Shown here one piece after another: positions 1-7,140 of a stretch of 45,443 nucleotides of DNA (its first letter is position 1; each line of letters starts with the position of its first letter). This stretch comes from Chlamydiota bacterium (GTDB lineage: Bacteria > Chlamydiota > Chlamydiia > Chlamydiales > Parachlamydiaceae). The notes beneath the pieces are model-generated. The model was given only the letters and a program-made list of their open reading frames with translations. It made no database searches and was not told the DNA's origin. The position numbers and the translations under genes were made by a program. Location of the stretch: contig JABDAE010000011.1 of NCBI GenBank assembly GCA_013289325.1, positions 1-45,443 on the forward strand. The letters run 5' to 3'.

Positions 1-55
1 GCGCCGTATTTCTTCTGAATGGGTGACAAAAGAGATAAAAAAATATATTTTAACT

Positions 56-85
56 TTGTAAAATAATTAAAAATTAGTTTATAAT
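56..85 (+). promoter_or_regulatory. sigma-70-type promoter of the first secreted protein
   Basis: A -35-like TTGTAA (56-61) and a perfect -10 TATAAT (80-85) are separated by 18 bases. Transcription would start near 92 and give a leader of about 40 bases before the ribosome site AGGAGG (124-129). The assignment rests on consensus match and position only. The first 50 bases of the window show no gene I can support. Confidence 0.6.
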
Positions 86-134
86 AAAAGTTGCAAGACA
101 ATTATATTTTGGTTTCCTAATTTAGGAGGTTGTT

Positions 135-647
135 ATGAAGAAATATATTTATGTTCCAGTCATTGCGGTAAGTTTATTAGCTTTTACTTCTGAAGTTCAG
201 GGAGAAAAAGTGAAGGATGTTAAAAAGGACTATATGCAAATAAGTAAAGACGTAGGTGCTGTGGTGTATGACCAAACGATAGGAAGCAGGAAGAACTTGC
301 CAGCAGACCAGAGTAAATTGCAGGAAGACAGCGCTAAAGAAAAGAATGATTACGCAAAGCTTGGGACCTCAGCACAAGCAAAAGTAGACGCTTATGCAGC
401 AAGATCGTATGAAAAGATACGGGCAAAGGTCGGTAAGGATGAAGATGCTTTTCAAAAAATAAGTAAAGACTTAGGTAGTGATTCTAATAATCCGCAATTA
501 GATAAAATAAGAGCACAAACTAATATAGACAGACTTAAAACAAGGGGATACGCTAAAGCTCTGGATAATGCGGCAAACGTAAAGGTAAACGCCGATGATG
601 CCGCTGCTAAAGCAAAAGCTTCGTCCACCACATCCAAAGGAGGATAA
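135..647 (+). CDS. small secreted hypothetical protein
   Basis: A 170-residue protein I do not recognise. The ATG has a perfect AGGAGG six bases upstream, so the start is firm. Residues 1-23 form a classic signal peptide (basic MKK, hydrophobic core, small residues before the cut at about VQG). The mature part is polar, rich in Lys, Asp and Ala, and predicted mostly helical, with no cysteines and no membrane segment. It is therefore probably a soluble periplasmic or exported protein. It has its own promoter upstream and a strong terminator hairpin 60 bases downstream, so it is a single-gene unit. It resembles the next gene and the one at 12176 in layout (signal peptide, 170-180 residues, own terminator) but not visibly in sequence. 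No function can be assigned. Confidence 0.8.
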   Translation: MKKYIYVPVIAVSLLAFTSEVQGEKVKDVKKDYMQISKDVGAVVYDQTIGSRKNLPADQSKLQEDSAKEKNDYAKLGTSAQAKVDAYAARSYEKIRAKVGKDEDAFQKISKDLGSDSNNPQLDKIRAQTNIDRLKTRGYAKALDNAANVKVNADDAAAKAKASSTTSKGG

Positions 648-706
648 AGCGAATGATTGGGGCTAAAGCCGCGTAACTGCGTAACGGTGGTTAACTCACC
701 CTAAGC

Positions 707-744
707 AAAATTGGATATCGCAAATATTTGCGATGTCCAATTTT
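707..744 (+). terminator. intrinsic terminator hairpin
   Basis: AAAATTGGA and ATCGCAAA on the left pair with TTTGCGAT and TCCAATTTT on the right, giving a near-perfect stem of about 18 bp with a two-base loop and a T-rich 3' side. The core ATCGCAAA/TTTGCGAT recurs in the terminator at 12736-12766, after another small secreted protein. Confidence 0.8.
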
Positions 745-800
745 GTTTATAAAACGAAAGTAAGAATTAATTAGTCTGTCCTAAAAATAGGAGGTTGATT

Positions 801-1322
801 ATGAAAAATTTAAGAAATATGATCGCAATGATGGCAGCGCTGTCTGCCATTTTGATTTCAGGTACTACGTTTGGGGTTGGGACACCAGATTATTCAGACC
901 CTAACCCAAAGTTTGGATTGAAGACTGACAAGTTGATCGATGTCACTAACACAAAAAGACAACCAGGAACAGCATGGATAACAATAGCCGAGCAAACCAC
1001 TGACGCTACCAAGCAAGGCGGTACAAAAGACACGCAAGACTCTGCAAAACTAAGCATTCTTACTACCGGACGGAACAAAGATGGTAGTGCTACACTTAAG
1101 GTAATGACATTAAATGATAAACAAAGAGATACACTTAAAGCTGTAGCAAAAGAAGTCTCATCAGCTAATAGTGATACGACCGGTTATTATGGAGAGGTAA
1201 AAAAGACGAAGGATGAGTACAAAATTACTCAACTTCCAGTTACAGTAAAATTGGATAAAAAAGGAGATCTTAAAAAAGTGATTGTGGGTCAAGGAAAAAA
1301 TAGGGTAGTCATTAAAGCCTAA
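801..1322 (+). CDS. small secreted hypothetical protein
   Basis: A 173-residue protein. The ATG at 801 lies six bases after AGGAGG (789-794); a TTG two codons earlier sits directly on that site and is unlikely to be used. Residues 1-25 are a signal peptide (MKNLRNMIAMMAALSAILIS, then small residues near TTFG). The mature chain is rich in Thr, Lys and Asp and looks beta-rich toward the C-terminus (alternating Val/Ile/Lys pattern ending in VVIKA). It has no cysteines and no recognisable domain. It stands in tandem with the similarly sized secreted protein upstream, but a terminator separates them. It may be a periplasmic or secreted host-interaction protein; this is inference from the signal peptide and location only. 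Confidence 0.78.
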   Translation: MKNLRNMIAMMAALSAILISGTTFGVGTPDYSDPNPKFGLKTDKLIDVTNTKRQPGTAWITIAEQTTDATKQGGTKDTQDSAKLSILTTGRNKDGSATLKVMTLNDKQRDTLKAVAKEVSSANSDTTGYYGEVKKTKDEYKITQLPVTVKLDKKGDLKKVIVGQGKNRVVIKA

Positions 1323-1326
1323 TAGG

Positions 1327-1378
1327 AAGGGGGCACAAGCGTTTCTCACAGCCTATCGCGAAGGCTGTGAAGCCCCTT
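1327..1378. terminator. stem-loop after the second secreted protein
   Basis: TCACAGCC (1346-1353) pairs with GGCTGTGA (1363-1370) around a nine-base loop, and an outer AAGGGG/CCCCTT (1327-1332/1373-1378) can extend the fold. It lies just after the stop at 1322. There is no clean T-tract directly after it, so it may be a terminator or another RNA structure. Confidence 0.45.
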
Positions 1379-1445
1379 GCCAAACGGTTTCTCACGGTGC
1401 CTATTTCTTTTTCTTCGAGGTTCATGATAAACCTTTTTCTTTTAA

Positions 1446-1562
1446 AATCCTATCACGAGAGAGCTTGATCCAGGTGACCAGACATTAAATCAAATTCTTG
1501 AATTTAAAGGGGCATCTACAAAAAATCCGCAGAAAAACCTAGAAAATCAATATGGATCTTGA
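1446..1562 (+). pseudogene. possible 3' remnant of a lost gene
   Basis: A short open frame with no start codon, 38 codons after an in-frame TAA at 1443 and ending in TGA at 1560. It reads like a protein C-terminus (polar, containing ELDPGDQTLNQILEFKG) rather than random intergenic sequence. I recognise no family. It could equally be chance; the stretch 1379-1596 shows no other gene. Confidence 0.25.
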
Positions 1563-1593
1563 TTAGAAGAAAGGGTCAGGCCTGCAATTCTGT

Positions 1594-1790
1594 AATTTCA
1601 GACCTCCTGGCATCGCTGGCGTGGCGGGAGAATTGAAAATGAGACCAATCTGCAGCGCAGGGCTCCTCAGCGCAGGGCTCCTCGGCAATAGGCTTTGGAC
1701 TATTACCTCGTCGTCGATCGCTGCATCTTAGTCTCTTTTTCAATTCCTCGCCTACGCATCGATGTCAGGAGGTCTGATGTTAGAAATTTT
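1594..1790. repeat. long imperfect inverted repeat with internal direct repeat
   Basis: CAGACCTCCTG at 1599-1609 is answered by CAGGAGGTCTG at 1766-1776. The similarity continues inward for about 60 bases per arm: the left arm and the complement of the right arm share AATTGAAAA, GAGAC and TGCAGCG in register. The centre carries a tandem AGCGCAGGGCTCCTC repeat near 1653-1684. No reading frame is preserved. This looks like a non-coding palindromic element (MITE- or REP-like) or a structured RNA directly upstream of the AbiE promoter. Confidence 0.6.
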
Positions 1791-1800
1791 AGAAATTGGA

Positions 1801-1845
1801 TTGCATAAAAAACCAGTATGTCGTAATATTATAGACATACTGGTT
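1801..1845 (+). promoter_or_regulatory. AbiE promoter with overlapping operator
   Basis: TTGCAT (1801-1806) and TAATAT (1824-1829), spaced by 17 bases, form a good promoter. A perfect 12-bp inverted repeat, AACCAGTATGTC at 1811-1822 and GACATACTGGTT at 1834-1845, brackets the -10 box with an 11-base spacer and ends one base before the ATG at 1847. AbiEi-type antitoxins are known to repress their own promoters by binding inverted repeats, so this is the expected operator. A start near 1836 leaves almost no leader and no ribosome site. Confidence 0.7.
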
Positions 1846-1846
1846 A

Positions 1847-2476
1847 ATGGATCTAATCGCTATGCGCACATTAAGAGAAAACTGCAGCCTTGAAATCTTT
1901 GACTATGGATGGCTCATGTCCCAACTTAAGGATTTTGAATCTCCACGCGATAAAGTGACGCGCTTACTTCGCCACCAAGATATTATCAGAATTAAGAAAG
2001 GGATTTATGTCTTTCCCCCAAAAGAAAGAAAAGAGCCTCTTTCTTTATATCACCTAGCCAATTTATTATTTGGCCCTTCTTACGTCTCTAAAGAAGCTGC
2101 CTTAGCTAAATACGAAATGATCCCAGAACGAGTCGAAAATATTACATCAATGACAACACAGCGAAACAAGCAATTTGATACCCCCTGTGGCCGCTTTTCC
2201 TACCAACACCTAAATATGAAGGCCTATGGTGTGGGCATACGCTGGGAAATAATCAGCGACCATGCTCGCTGCTGGATTGCCTCACCTGAGAAGGCTCTTT
2301 GCGACACCATCGCTCATTGCAACGAATTGAAGACAAAAGAGGCCTTATTAGATTACCTGATTAACGGATTGCGTGTAGAGGAAGGGCTACTTTTTCAGCT
2401 TGATAAGGTTTTATTAAAGGAAATTGCAGAAAGCTACCAAAAGCCCGTTATTACCCTTTTAAGCGGAAGCCTATGA
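1847..2476 (+). CDS. abiEi: AbiEi-type antitoxin / transcriptional regulator
   Basis: A 209-residue member of the AbiEi antitoxin family (type IV toxin-antitoxin). Residues about 20-55 look like the winged-helix N-terminal domain (KVTRLLRHQDIIRIKKGIYV, the usual 'repeats then wing' of this family). The remainder is the C-terminal antitoxin domain with the typical SPEKALCDTI segment. Its stop overlaps the toxin start by four bases (ATGA), so the two are translationally coupled. A promoter with a perfect inverted repeat precedes it, suggesting autorepression. No Shine-Dalgarno site is visible; either a near-leaderless ATG at 1847 or the ATG at 1862 may be the true start. The expected role is to counter the nucleotidyltransferase toxin downstream and to repress the pair. 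Confidence 0.85.
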   Translation: MDLIAMRTLRENCSLEIFDYGWLMSQLKDFESPRDKVTRLLRHQDIIRIKKGIYVFPPKERKEPLSLYHLANLLFGPSYVSKEAALAKYEMIPERVENITSMTTQRNKQFDTPCGRFSYQHLNMKAYGVGIRWEIISDHARCWIASPEKALCDTIAHCNELKTKEALLDYLINGLRVEEGLLFQLDKVLLKEIAESYQKPVITLLSGSL

Positions 2477-3339
2477 ACGAAGCTATACTTTCAATGATCG
2501 CACCTTATAGCTGCCAAACACCTGAAGAGTATGCAAATGCTTTAAAAGAGATCATTCAAGAATGTGTTTTACTGGCTCTTTGGAGGTGTCGATTCTTCGA
2601 ACATGCAGCCTTTTATGGAGGTACATCTCTCAGAATACTCTACGGGCTAAATCGCTTTAGCGAAGATCTTGACTTTTCTCTTCTTAAAGCAGATCCCCTA
2701 TTTAAATTAGAGTCTTATTATAAAGGGATAGAGACAGAATTGTGCCCCTTTGGATTTGAAATGGAAATCACTGGCATACGAAAATCGTTCGAAACCCCTG
2801 TTCAATCAGCCTTCGTTAAAGCAAATACGAAAATTAACTTCATGCGGATCGGTGTGCCTCTTTCTATCCAACGTCGGTGCCATTTAGAAGAGACGCTGAA
2901 AATTAAGTTTGAAATCGATACAGACCCGCCTCTTGGATTTAACACAGAAGAGAGGCCTCTACTAAATCCAATTCCCTTCATGGTCAGAAGCTATACCTTG
3001 CCAGATCTTTTTGCTGGTAAAATCCACGCTATCCTTTATCGTAATTGGAAATCGCGTATTAAAGGGCGAGACTGGTACGATCTATTGTGGTATCTTGCTC
3101 GAAAAACTCCAGTGCATCTAGCTCACTTACAAGCCAGAATGGAGCAATCTGAGGGGGTCACCCGTCCCACACCATTGACACTTGCTGAGTTAAAGCAACT
3201 TCTGATGACAAAGATCTCAATTATAGATCTTGAGCAAGCAAAGTCTGACGTACTTCCCTTTGTAAAAGATCCTCGAGCGGTTGACGGGTGGAGTCATCAA
3301 CTATTTACCACCGCCATCGACCTTTTATCGGAGCGATGA
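2473..3339 (+). CDS. abiEii: AbiEii-type nucleotidyltransferase toxin
   Basis: A 288-residue AbiEii/DUF1814 nucleotidyltransferase. The polymerase-beta-like hallmarks are present: GGTSLR at 49-54, followed by RFSEDLDFSL with the metal-binding DLD at 65-67. Further on are KIKFEID (third acidic/lysine motif) and LFAGKIHAILYR...GRDWYDLLWYL (fourth motif). Known AbiEii/MenT toxins transfer nucleotides, in some cases onto tRNA, arresting growth; the system was first described as phage abortive infection. All catalytic motifs appear intact and the length is normal, so the gene is probably functional. It overlaps the antitoxin by four bases. In an intracellular bacterium surrounded by transposon debris it may serve phage or plasmid defence, or simply persist as an addiction module. 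Confidence 0.9.
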   Translation: MNEAILSMIAPYSCQTPEEYANALKEIIQECVLLALWRCRFFEHAAFYGGTSLRILYGLNRFSEDLDFSLLKADPLFKLESYYKGIETELCPFGFEMEITGIRKSFETPVQSAFVKANTKINFMRIGVPLSIQRRCHLEETLKIKFEIDTDPPLGFNTEERPLLNPIPFMVRSYTLPDLFAGKIHAILYRNWKSRIKGRDWYDLLWYLARKTPVHLAHLQARMEQSEGVTRPTPLTLAELKQLLMTKISIIDLEQAKSDVLPFVKDPRAVDGWSHQLFTTAIDLLSER

Positions 3340-3341
3340 AC

Positions 3342-3717
3342 TTAAGGTTTAAGGGTGTTTTTGCTCTTTAACGCTTCTAGCTCGGCTTCAAATTGATTTT
3401 CCTTATCCACCTTAGCCTTATCAGCGAGCATTTTTTTCTTCCACTTTGGATATTCTTTTATGTGGTTCACAAGGGAAGTTTCATCGCTGCTAGAAAGGGG
3501 GGGGTGCTTTGGCATATTCTTTAAACTCAGGTTCATTCATATACTCAAGTCTAGATTCAACTCTATCAATTCGACGATGCAGACCGATTAGCTTTTCGTT
3601 ATATATAAAGGGTACTGACACCACACCAAACAGGCTACAGACCCCCAGCGTCAGCAATACGATGAAGGCTGCCACTCCTGCTGTAAAAATACTAGCTGCA
3701 ATAAGCCCTAAGCCCAA
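3342..3717 (-). pseudogene. small membrane protein split at a G8/C8 tract
   Basis: Two minus-strand frames, 3490-3717 and 3342-3536, meet at a run of eight G (C on the coding strand) at 3497-3504. With eight C the first frame ends at EYAKAPPPF. Removing one C joins it to SSSDETSLVNHIKEY and gives one protein of about 134 residues. The N-terminal part has one or two hydrophobic segments (LGLGLIAASIFTAGVAAFIV and LGVCSLFGVVSVPF) and then a charged helical part ending in KSKNTLKP. Only TTG or an upstream non-ATG codon is available as start; the frame stays open upstream to about 3834. This is either a frameshifted pseudogene or a phase-variable small membrane protein. No family is recognised. 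Confidence 0.5.
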
Positions 3718-3786
3718 TGGGACTCCAATAATGGCTGCTGCAGCAAAGATCTTACCCTGCTTTTTCCTGGGAATAGGAAATTCAAT

Positions 3787-3828
3787 GGGGGTAGCAGGTC
3801 TTTCCCCGGGGAAAGACCTGCTGCCTCC
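3787..3828. repeat. perfect 30-bp palindrome inside a 42-bp inverted repeat
   Basis: The bases 3793-3822 are identical to their reverse complement, with centre TTTCCCCGGGGAAA. Extending six bases on each side keeps pairing with two transition mismatches that remain G-U compatible in RNA. It lies between the split membrane protein and the IS1634-like fragment, near 3834 where the membrane-protein frame is closed. It could be an IS terminus fusion, a protein-binding site or a cruciform-forming sequence. Confidence 0.6.
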
Positions 3829-3957
3829 ATTGGCCTAAATCTCCTGACTTCTGCCAAATTTTGAAAAGTTCAATGGTACCAGAAAAATCATGCTGACTTA
3901 CAACGAGTTATGATTTTTATTAGTGCAAGAAACCGCACTAAGCGTTATTTTTGGTGG

Positions 3958-4854
3958 ATGCGTGGAGATCTTAGAATTCGAAAAGTTACTACCGCATCTG
4001 GAGCAACAGCCGTTCAGATTATTCGGTACCAACAAGGCAAGCGCATTGTTGTTCGCCATATTGGCAGTTCTCACACAGATGAAGAGCTAACTGTGCTTTA
4101 TCGAGAAGCTGAGACAATACGAGAGCAGCTCTCTATGCAACCCTCCCTTTTTTCCATTATAGAAAAGCCTCTCAACCTTCTACATGAAGACCATTTGCAA
4201 TTGTCTTCAATAACACATCGCTTTGCGCATACAGCTCTGAGAAACTGCGCCCAGATATGTGGCTTAGCTTTTCTTCACCCTTTATATCAAGACCTCGCTC
4301 TCATGAGAATCATTGAGCCGGCATCTAAGCTTCGTACGATTGAATTATTAATGCGTTATTTGGAAATATCCTATGCCGAGCGTACTGTTTATCGTTTGCT
4401 CCCCGAACTCATGGATCATAAGGATGATATTGAAAGAGCTGCATATCAAACGGCTAAAGCACATTTTGGAGAGTCTTTTGCCCTTGTTCTCTATGATGTG
4501 ACGACACTCTACTTTGAAAGCCATGAACCTGACGACGAACTGAAATCGAGAGGTTTTTCAAAAGATGATAAATCGAAACAGCCACAAATCGTTGTTGGTT
4601 TGCTTGTGACTCACCAAGGATTTCCCTTGAGACACGAAATCTATAAGGGGAATACCTTTGAGGGGCATACGATGTTAAGCGTGGTAAAAGAGTTCCAAAA
4701 ATTACATGCTAGTTCCAAGCCAATCGTTGTGGCAGATGCGGCGATGCTTTCTCAGGAAAATACACAACTGCTCGAAGAAGAGGGATACCAGTATATTGTA
4801 GGAGCACGATTAGCAAATGCACCAAAAAATTTTATTGAATCCATTGCAAAATAG
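3958..4854 (+). pseudogene. IS1634-family transposase, C-terminally truncated
   Basis: About 298 residues from the likely ATG at 3958 (the frame opens earlier, at 3910, but the family begins near RIRKVTTASGATAVQIIRY). IS1634-type DDE transposases are about 500-560 residues, so roughly the last 40% is missing. The first catalytic aspartate is visible in LYDVTTLYFE and the second in VVADAAM. The region carrying the catalytic glutamate is absent because the frame stops right after NFIESIAK, where an unrelated IS4-like fragment begins. It cannot be an active transposase. Flanking terminal inverted repeats were not identified with confidence. Confidence 0.85.
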
Positions 4855-5201
4855 AGGAAAGGCAATTACAAACGACAGATAGGATGAAAAACCTAATTGC
4901 AATTTTCATGGTTCTTGCCTGGAGAGTGATGTTTACAATGATGTTAGGGCGAGTGTGTGGAGAGATATCAGCAGGCGAAGTTTTTGAAGAAGCGGAGTGG
5001 AAATCGGTGTATAAAGTGTCGAATCCCAAAAAAGCCCTACCTAGAAAGCCTCCTACGCTAGGAGAATTTGTTGTTATGATAGCAGCACTTGGAGGATATA
5101 TAGATCGCAAGAACGCAGATCCTCCAGGAGTAAAGGTAATGTGGAAAGGGATGGGTCGAATGGTAGATTTTGCGATTGCTTGGGAAGCTTTCGGAAGATG
5201 A
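4848..5201 (+). pseudogene. IS50/Tn5-like (IS4 family) transposase C-terminal fragment
   Basis: The frame from about 4848 reads IEERQLQTTDRMKNLIAIF, then VLAWRVMFTMMLGRVC and later PTLGEFVVMIAALGGYIDRK and MVDFAIAW. This is the signature of the C-terminal region of Tn5-type transposases (the segment just after the DDE core). Only about 115 residues of roughly 450 remain. It follows the truncated IS1634-like frame without a gap, so one element was deleted into the other. Translation from the ATG at 4884 is possible but is unlikely to yield a useful protein. Confidence 0.75.
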
Positions 5202-5314
5202 TAAAATGCTTTTAAAGTACTCTTACAAAGAAAGAACTGGACTTAAGGGTAATAGGATGCGGGCACGGGCACGAATTTACAACTCCGTGAACGCGTACAT
5301 AATTTCGGTATAAT

Positions 5315-5345
5315 TCTGTTGATTCGCTCAGGGCGAATCAACAGA
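5315..5345. terminator. 13-bp perfect hairpin at the 3' end of the MORN-like gene
   Basis: TCTGTTGATTCGC (5315-5327) and GCGAATCAACAGA (5333-5345) form a perfect stem with a five-base loop, overlapping the minus-strand stop codon at 5328-5330. It is followed on the minus strand by AT-rich sequence. One copy of the dispersed motif TTTCGGTATA lies beside it at 5303-5312. It can act as a terminator for the minus-strand gene. Confidence 0.5.
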
Positions 5346-5837
5346 GCCGGAAGGCTGACACTCTGTGGCTTGGTTTATCCGCTCCGTAGGAGGAGCGCTA
5401 ACAGCTTTACTGCAACGGGAACAAGGGCACTCATTGACTTTATCCCAAAATCCCTCGAAAGAAGCGGCGACGCTCATTCTTTTCTGTGGTGGGCATGTAG
5501 AATCTACCGCGGTGCGTATGTAGAACCTACGGCGCTCCTGGAAAGATCCTTCTCGGATTTTTCCCTCGAATAGAGCGCCATCTCTCCACTCCATAATGCC
5601 CCAGCCGAGTGGCCATTTGCTCTTATCCTTTAGTAGGTGCTTATAATCCCTGCTATAGGGGATTCTTTTAGCCGTGGCCGTTGCAGGGGGCGGCGCGTCA
5701 AAAATCGGTTGAGATGCCCCATTAACCCGTGAACTATCGCTTGCTTTGCTAGGTTCACCTCCAACAACTCCCTCTGTAGAGCGTGGGGCGGCTGCCGGAG
5801 CAGCAGAAGAATAGTTACCAACTAAAGGATTAGCCAT
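5328..5837 (-). CDS. hypothetical protein with one MORN-like segment
   Basis: About 169 residues from the ATG at 5837, which lies a few bases after AGGAGG. An in-frame ATG further upstream lacks this site, so 5837 is preferred. Residues 1-55 are disordered and rich in Ala, Ser and Pro, with no signal peptide (MANPLVGNYSSAAPAAAP). This is an N-terminus style seen in chlamydial type III secreted or cytosolic effectors. Around residues 75-95, GWGIMEWRDGALFEGKIREG resembles a single MORN repeat. The last 60 residues (Cys-, Pro-, Ser-rich) look atypical and could be read out of frame after an ancestral frameshift. The gene is flanked by IS debris. The function is unknown; an effector role is only a guess. 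Confidence 0.55.
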   Translation of the reverse strand: MANPLVGNYSSAAPAAAPRSTEGVVGGEPSKASDSSRVNGASQPIFDAPPPATATAKRIPYSRDYKHLLKDKSKWPLGWGIMEWRDGALFEGKIREGSFQERRRFYIRTAVDSTCPPQKRMSVAASFEGFWDKVNECPCSRCSKAVSAPPTERINQATECQPSGSVDSP

Positions 5838-5955
5838 GATATACCTCCTGTTAAAAATTATAAACACTAATTTAACAAAAAATCAATTTTTTGTCAAAAA
5901 CAAAAAAAACAGACACCCATTTTTTTAGATGATATTATCAATTGGCCTGCGTATC

Positions 5956-6245
5956 TCAAAATTTGAATTTTGTCGTCTTATAAAAATCGATGAAGCAGCG
6001 AATCTTAGCGTGCAACGGTTTGGCTGGCGGGTATGAAATGTGAATGGGAATTGTTTTACTTTGTTCGGTGTGCTTGCCTAAAATTTCGACAAGTTTGCCC
6101 GTCCTTATCTCTTTCTCTACGATGTAATCATGAAGCTGAGCCACGCCGATGCCTTGCATCAAACACTCTTTAATGGCCCGGGTATCGTTTAAGTATAAAT
6201 AGGGATCAAACAAGATCGACTCCCCTGTCTTAAAGTCTATGCAAT
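5956..6245 (-). pseudogene. LysR-type regulator, C-terminal effector-domain fragment
   Basis: The last 95 or so residues of the frame match the end of a LysR substrate-binding domain: LYLNDTRAIKECLMQGIGVA, then LHDYIVEKEIRTGKLVEIL and KPLHAKIRCFIDFYKT. This is the usual 'G.GIa.lp...v...l..G.Lv.vL' ending. The DNA-binding half and most of the effector domain are missing because the IS91-like sequence abuts at about 6245. The frame continues a little upstream into the IS but has no LysR content there. It is therefore a remnant of a regulator cut by the transposon. Confidence 0.7.
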
Positions 6246-7123
6246 TATTGGGCTCTCTCTCTGTGCGCGTATTGCATTCCCTGTGATTTAAAAACTTCAG
6301 GCCTCTTTTGAGCATTGGCTGTTATATTCTTTCGGAGGGGACTGTTTGGAGCAAAAACACCGTGGTAATGATGCCGATGACGCCTTGGGTGTGGAATGAA
6401 TGCAGCGATTTTATCAAGAAACTTTAATGGCATCATCTGCACATAAGTCTGGCCGGTATGGGTAAGTTTGGGAAGACGATATACCAACCAGGGACCATTC
6501 CAGCGCAGATTTTCACTCGCAAATGGAGGCCGTGCACAGTATCGTATGAGCCTCTCTAAACCATCTCGGTCCCAAGATTCAAACCGAACATTGGCATCCA
6601 AAGAGAATCCGCTATTTTCATAGCCGAGCATTCTCTCGATAGTCGGTTTATCGAACCAACCACGTTTTCCAAAATACTTCAAAACGCGCTTTTGGATACA
6701 ATCTTGGGTATCAGCAACATCATCAGGCGTAAGGCTTGCTTCATGAAACTCTAATGCAGCTTCATTTCCCGTAAAAATTCCATCTGCTACGACAAGATGA
6801 AAATGAGGGTGCAGATTGAGAGTTTTGCCAAAGTGTTGGATGAAACTGATTGCTCCAATTTGAGGATCTGGTAGCTTGGGACTGCAAGTGATCAGTCTTT
6901 TCCGAATCTCATCGACAACTATTCTTAAAACAGCTTGAAGGACATTTTGAGTTAGCAAATAGTGGCGTATCCTCATGGGGAAACTGATCACAAATTGACG
7001 GATGGGTACACAGGGAATGACTTTGTCGATAAGATGAGCTGCTGATGAGGCGGAGCTTAATTCAAAAAACTCTAAAATAGATGTAAATATTCTTGCCGAT
7101 CTATTGATCGTCAAACTCACCAC
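6245..7123 (-). pseudogene. IS91-family (HUH) transposase, truncated at both ends
   Basis: A 292-codon frame related to the IS91/Y2 single-strand transposases. From about residue 30 it follows the family: AAHLIDKVIPCVPIRQFVIS, the HUH motif in LNLHPHFHLVVADG, and near the C-terminus HHYHGVFAPNSPLRK. The N-terminal zinc-binding cysteine cluster is missing; the first 25 residues do not fit the family. The C-terminus runs into the LysR remnant without the usual cysteine-containing tail. IS91 elements move by rolling-circle transposition and can carry neighbouring DNA, which may account for part of the shuffled region. The upstream end stops only 17 bases before the methyltransferase gene at 7141. 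Confidence 0.8.
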
Positions 7124-7140
7124 TTGAAGGATGACACTTT

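Noticed and set aside
5319-5573. An 84-codon plus-strand frame opposite the MORN-like gene
   Set aside because: It is antisense to a gene with a good ribosome site and contains no recognisable motif.
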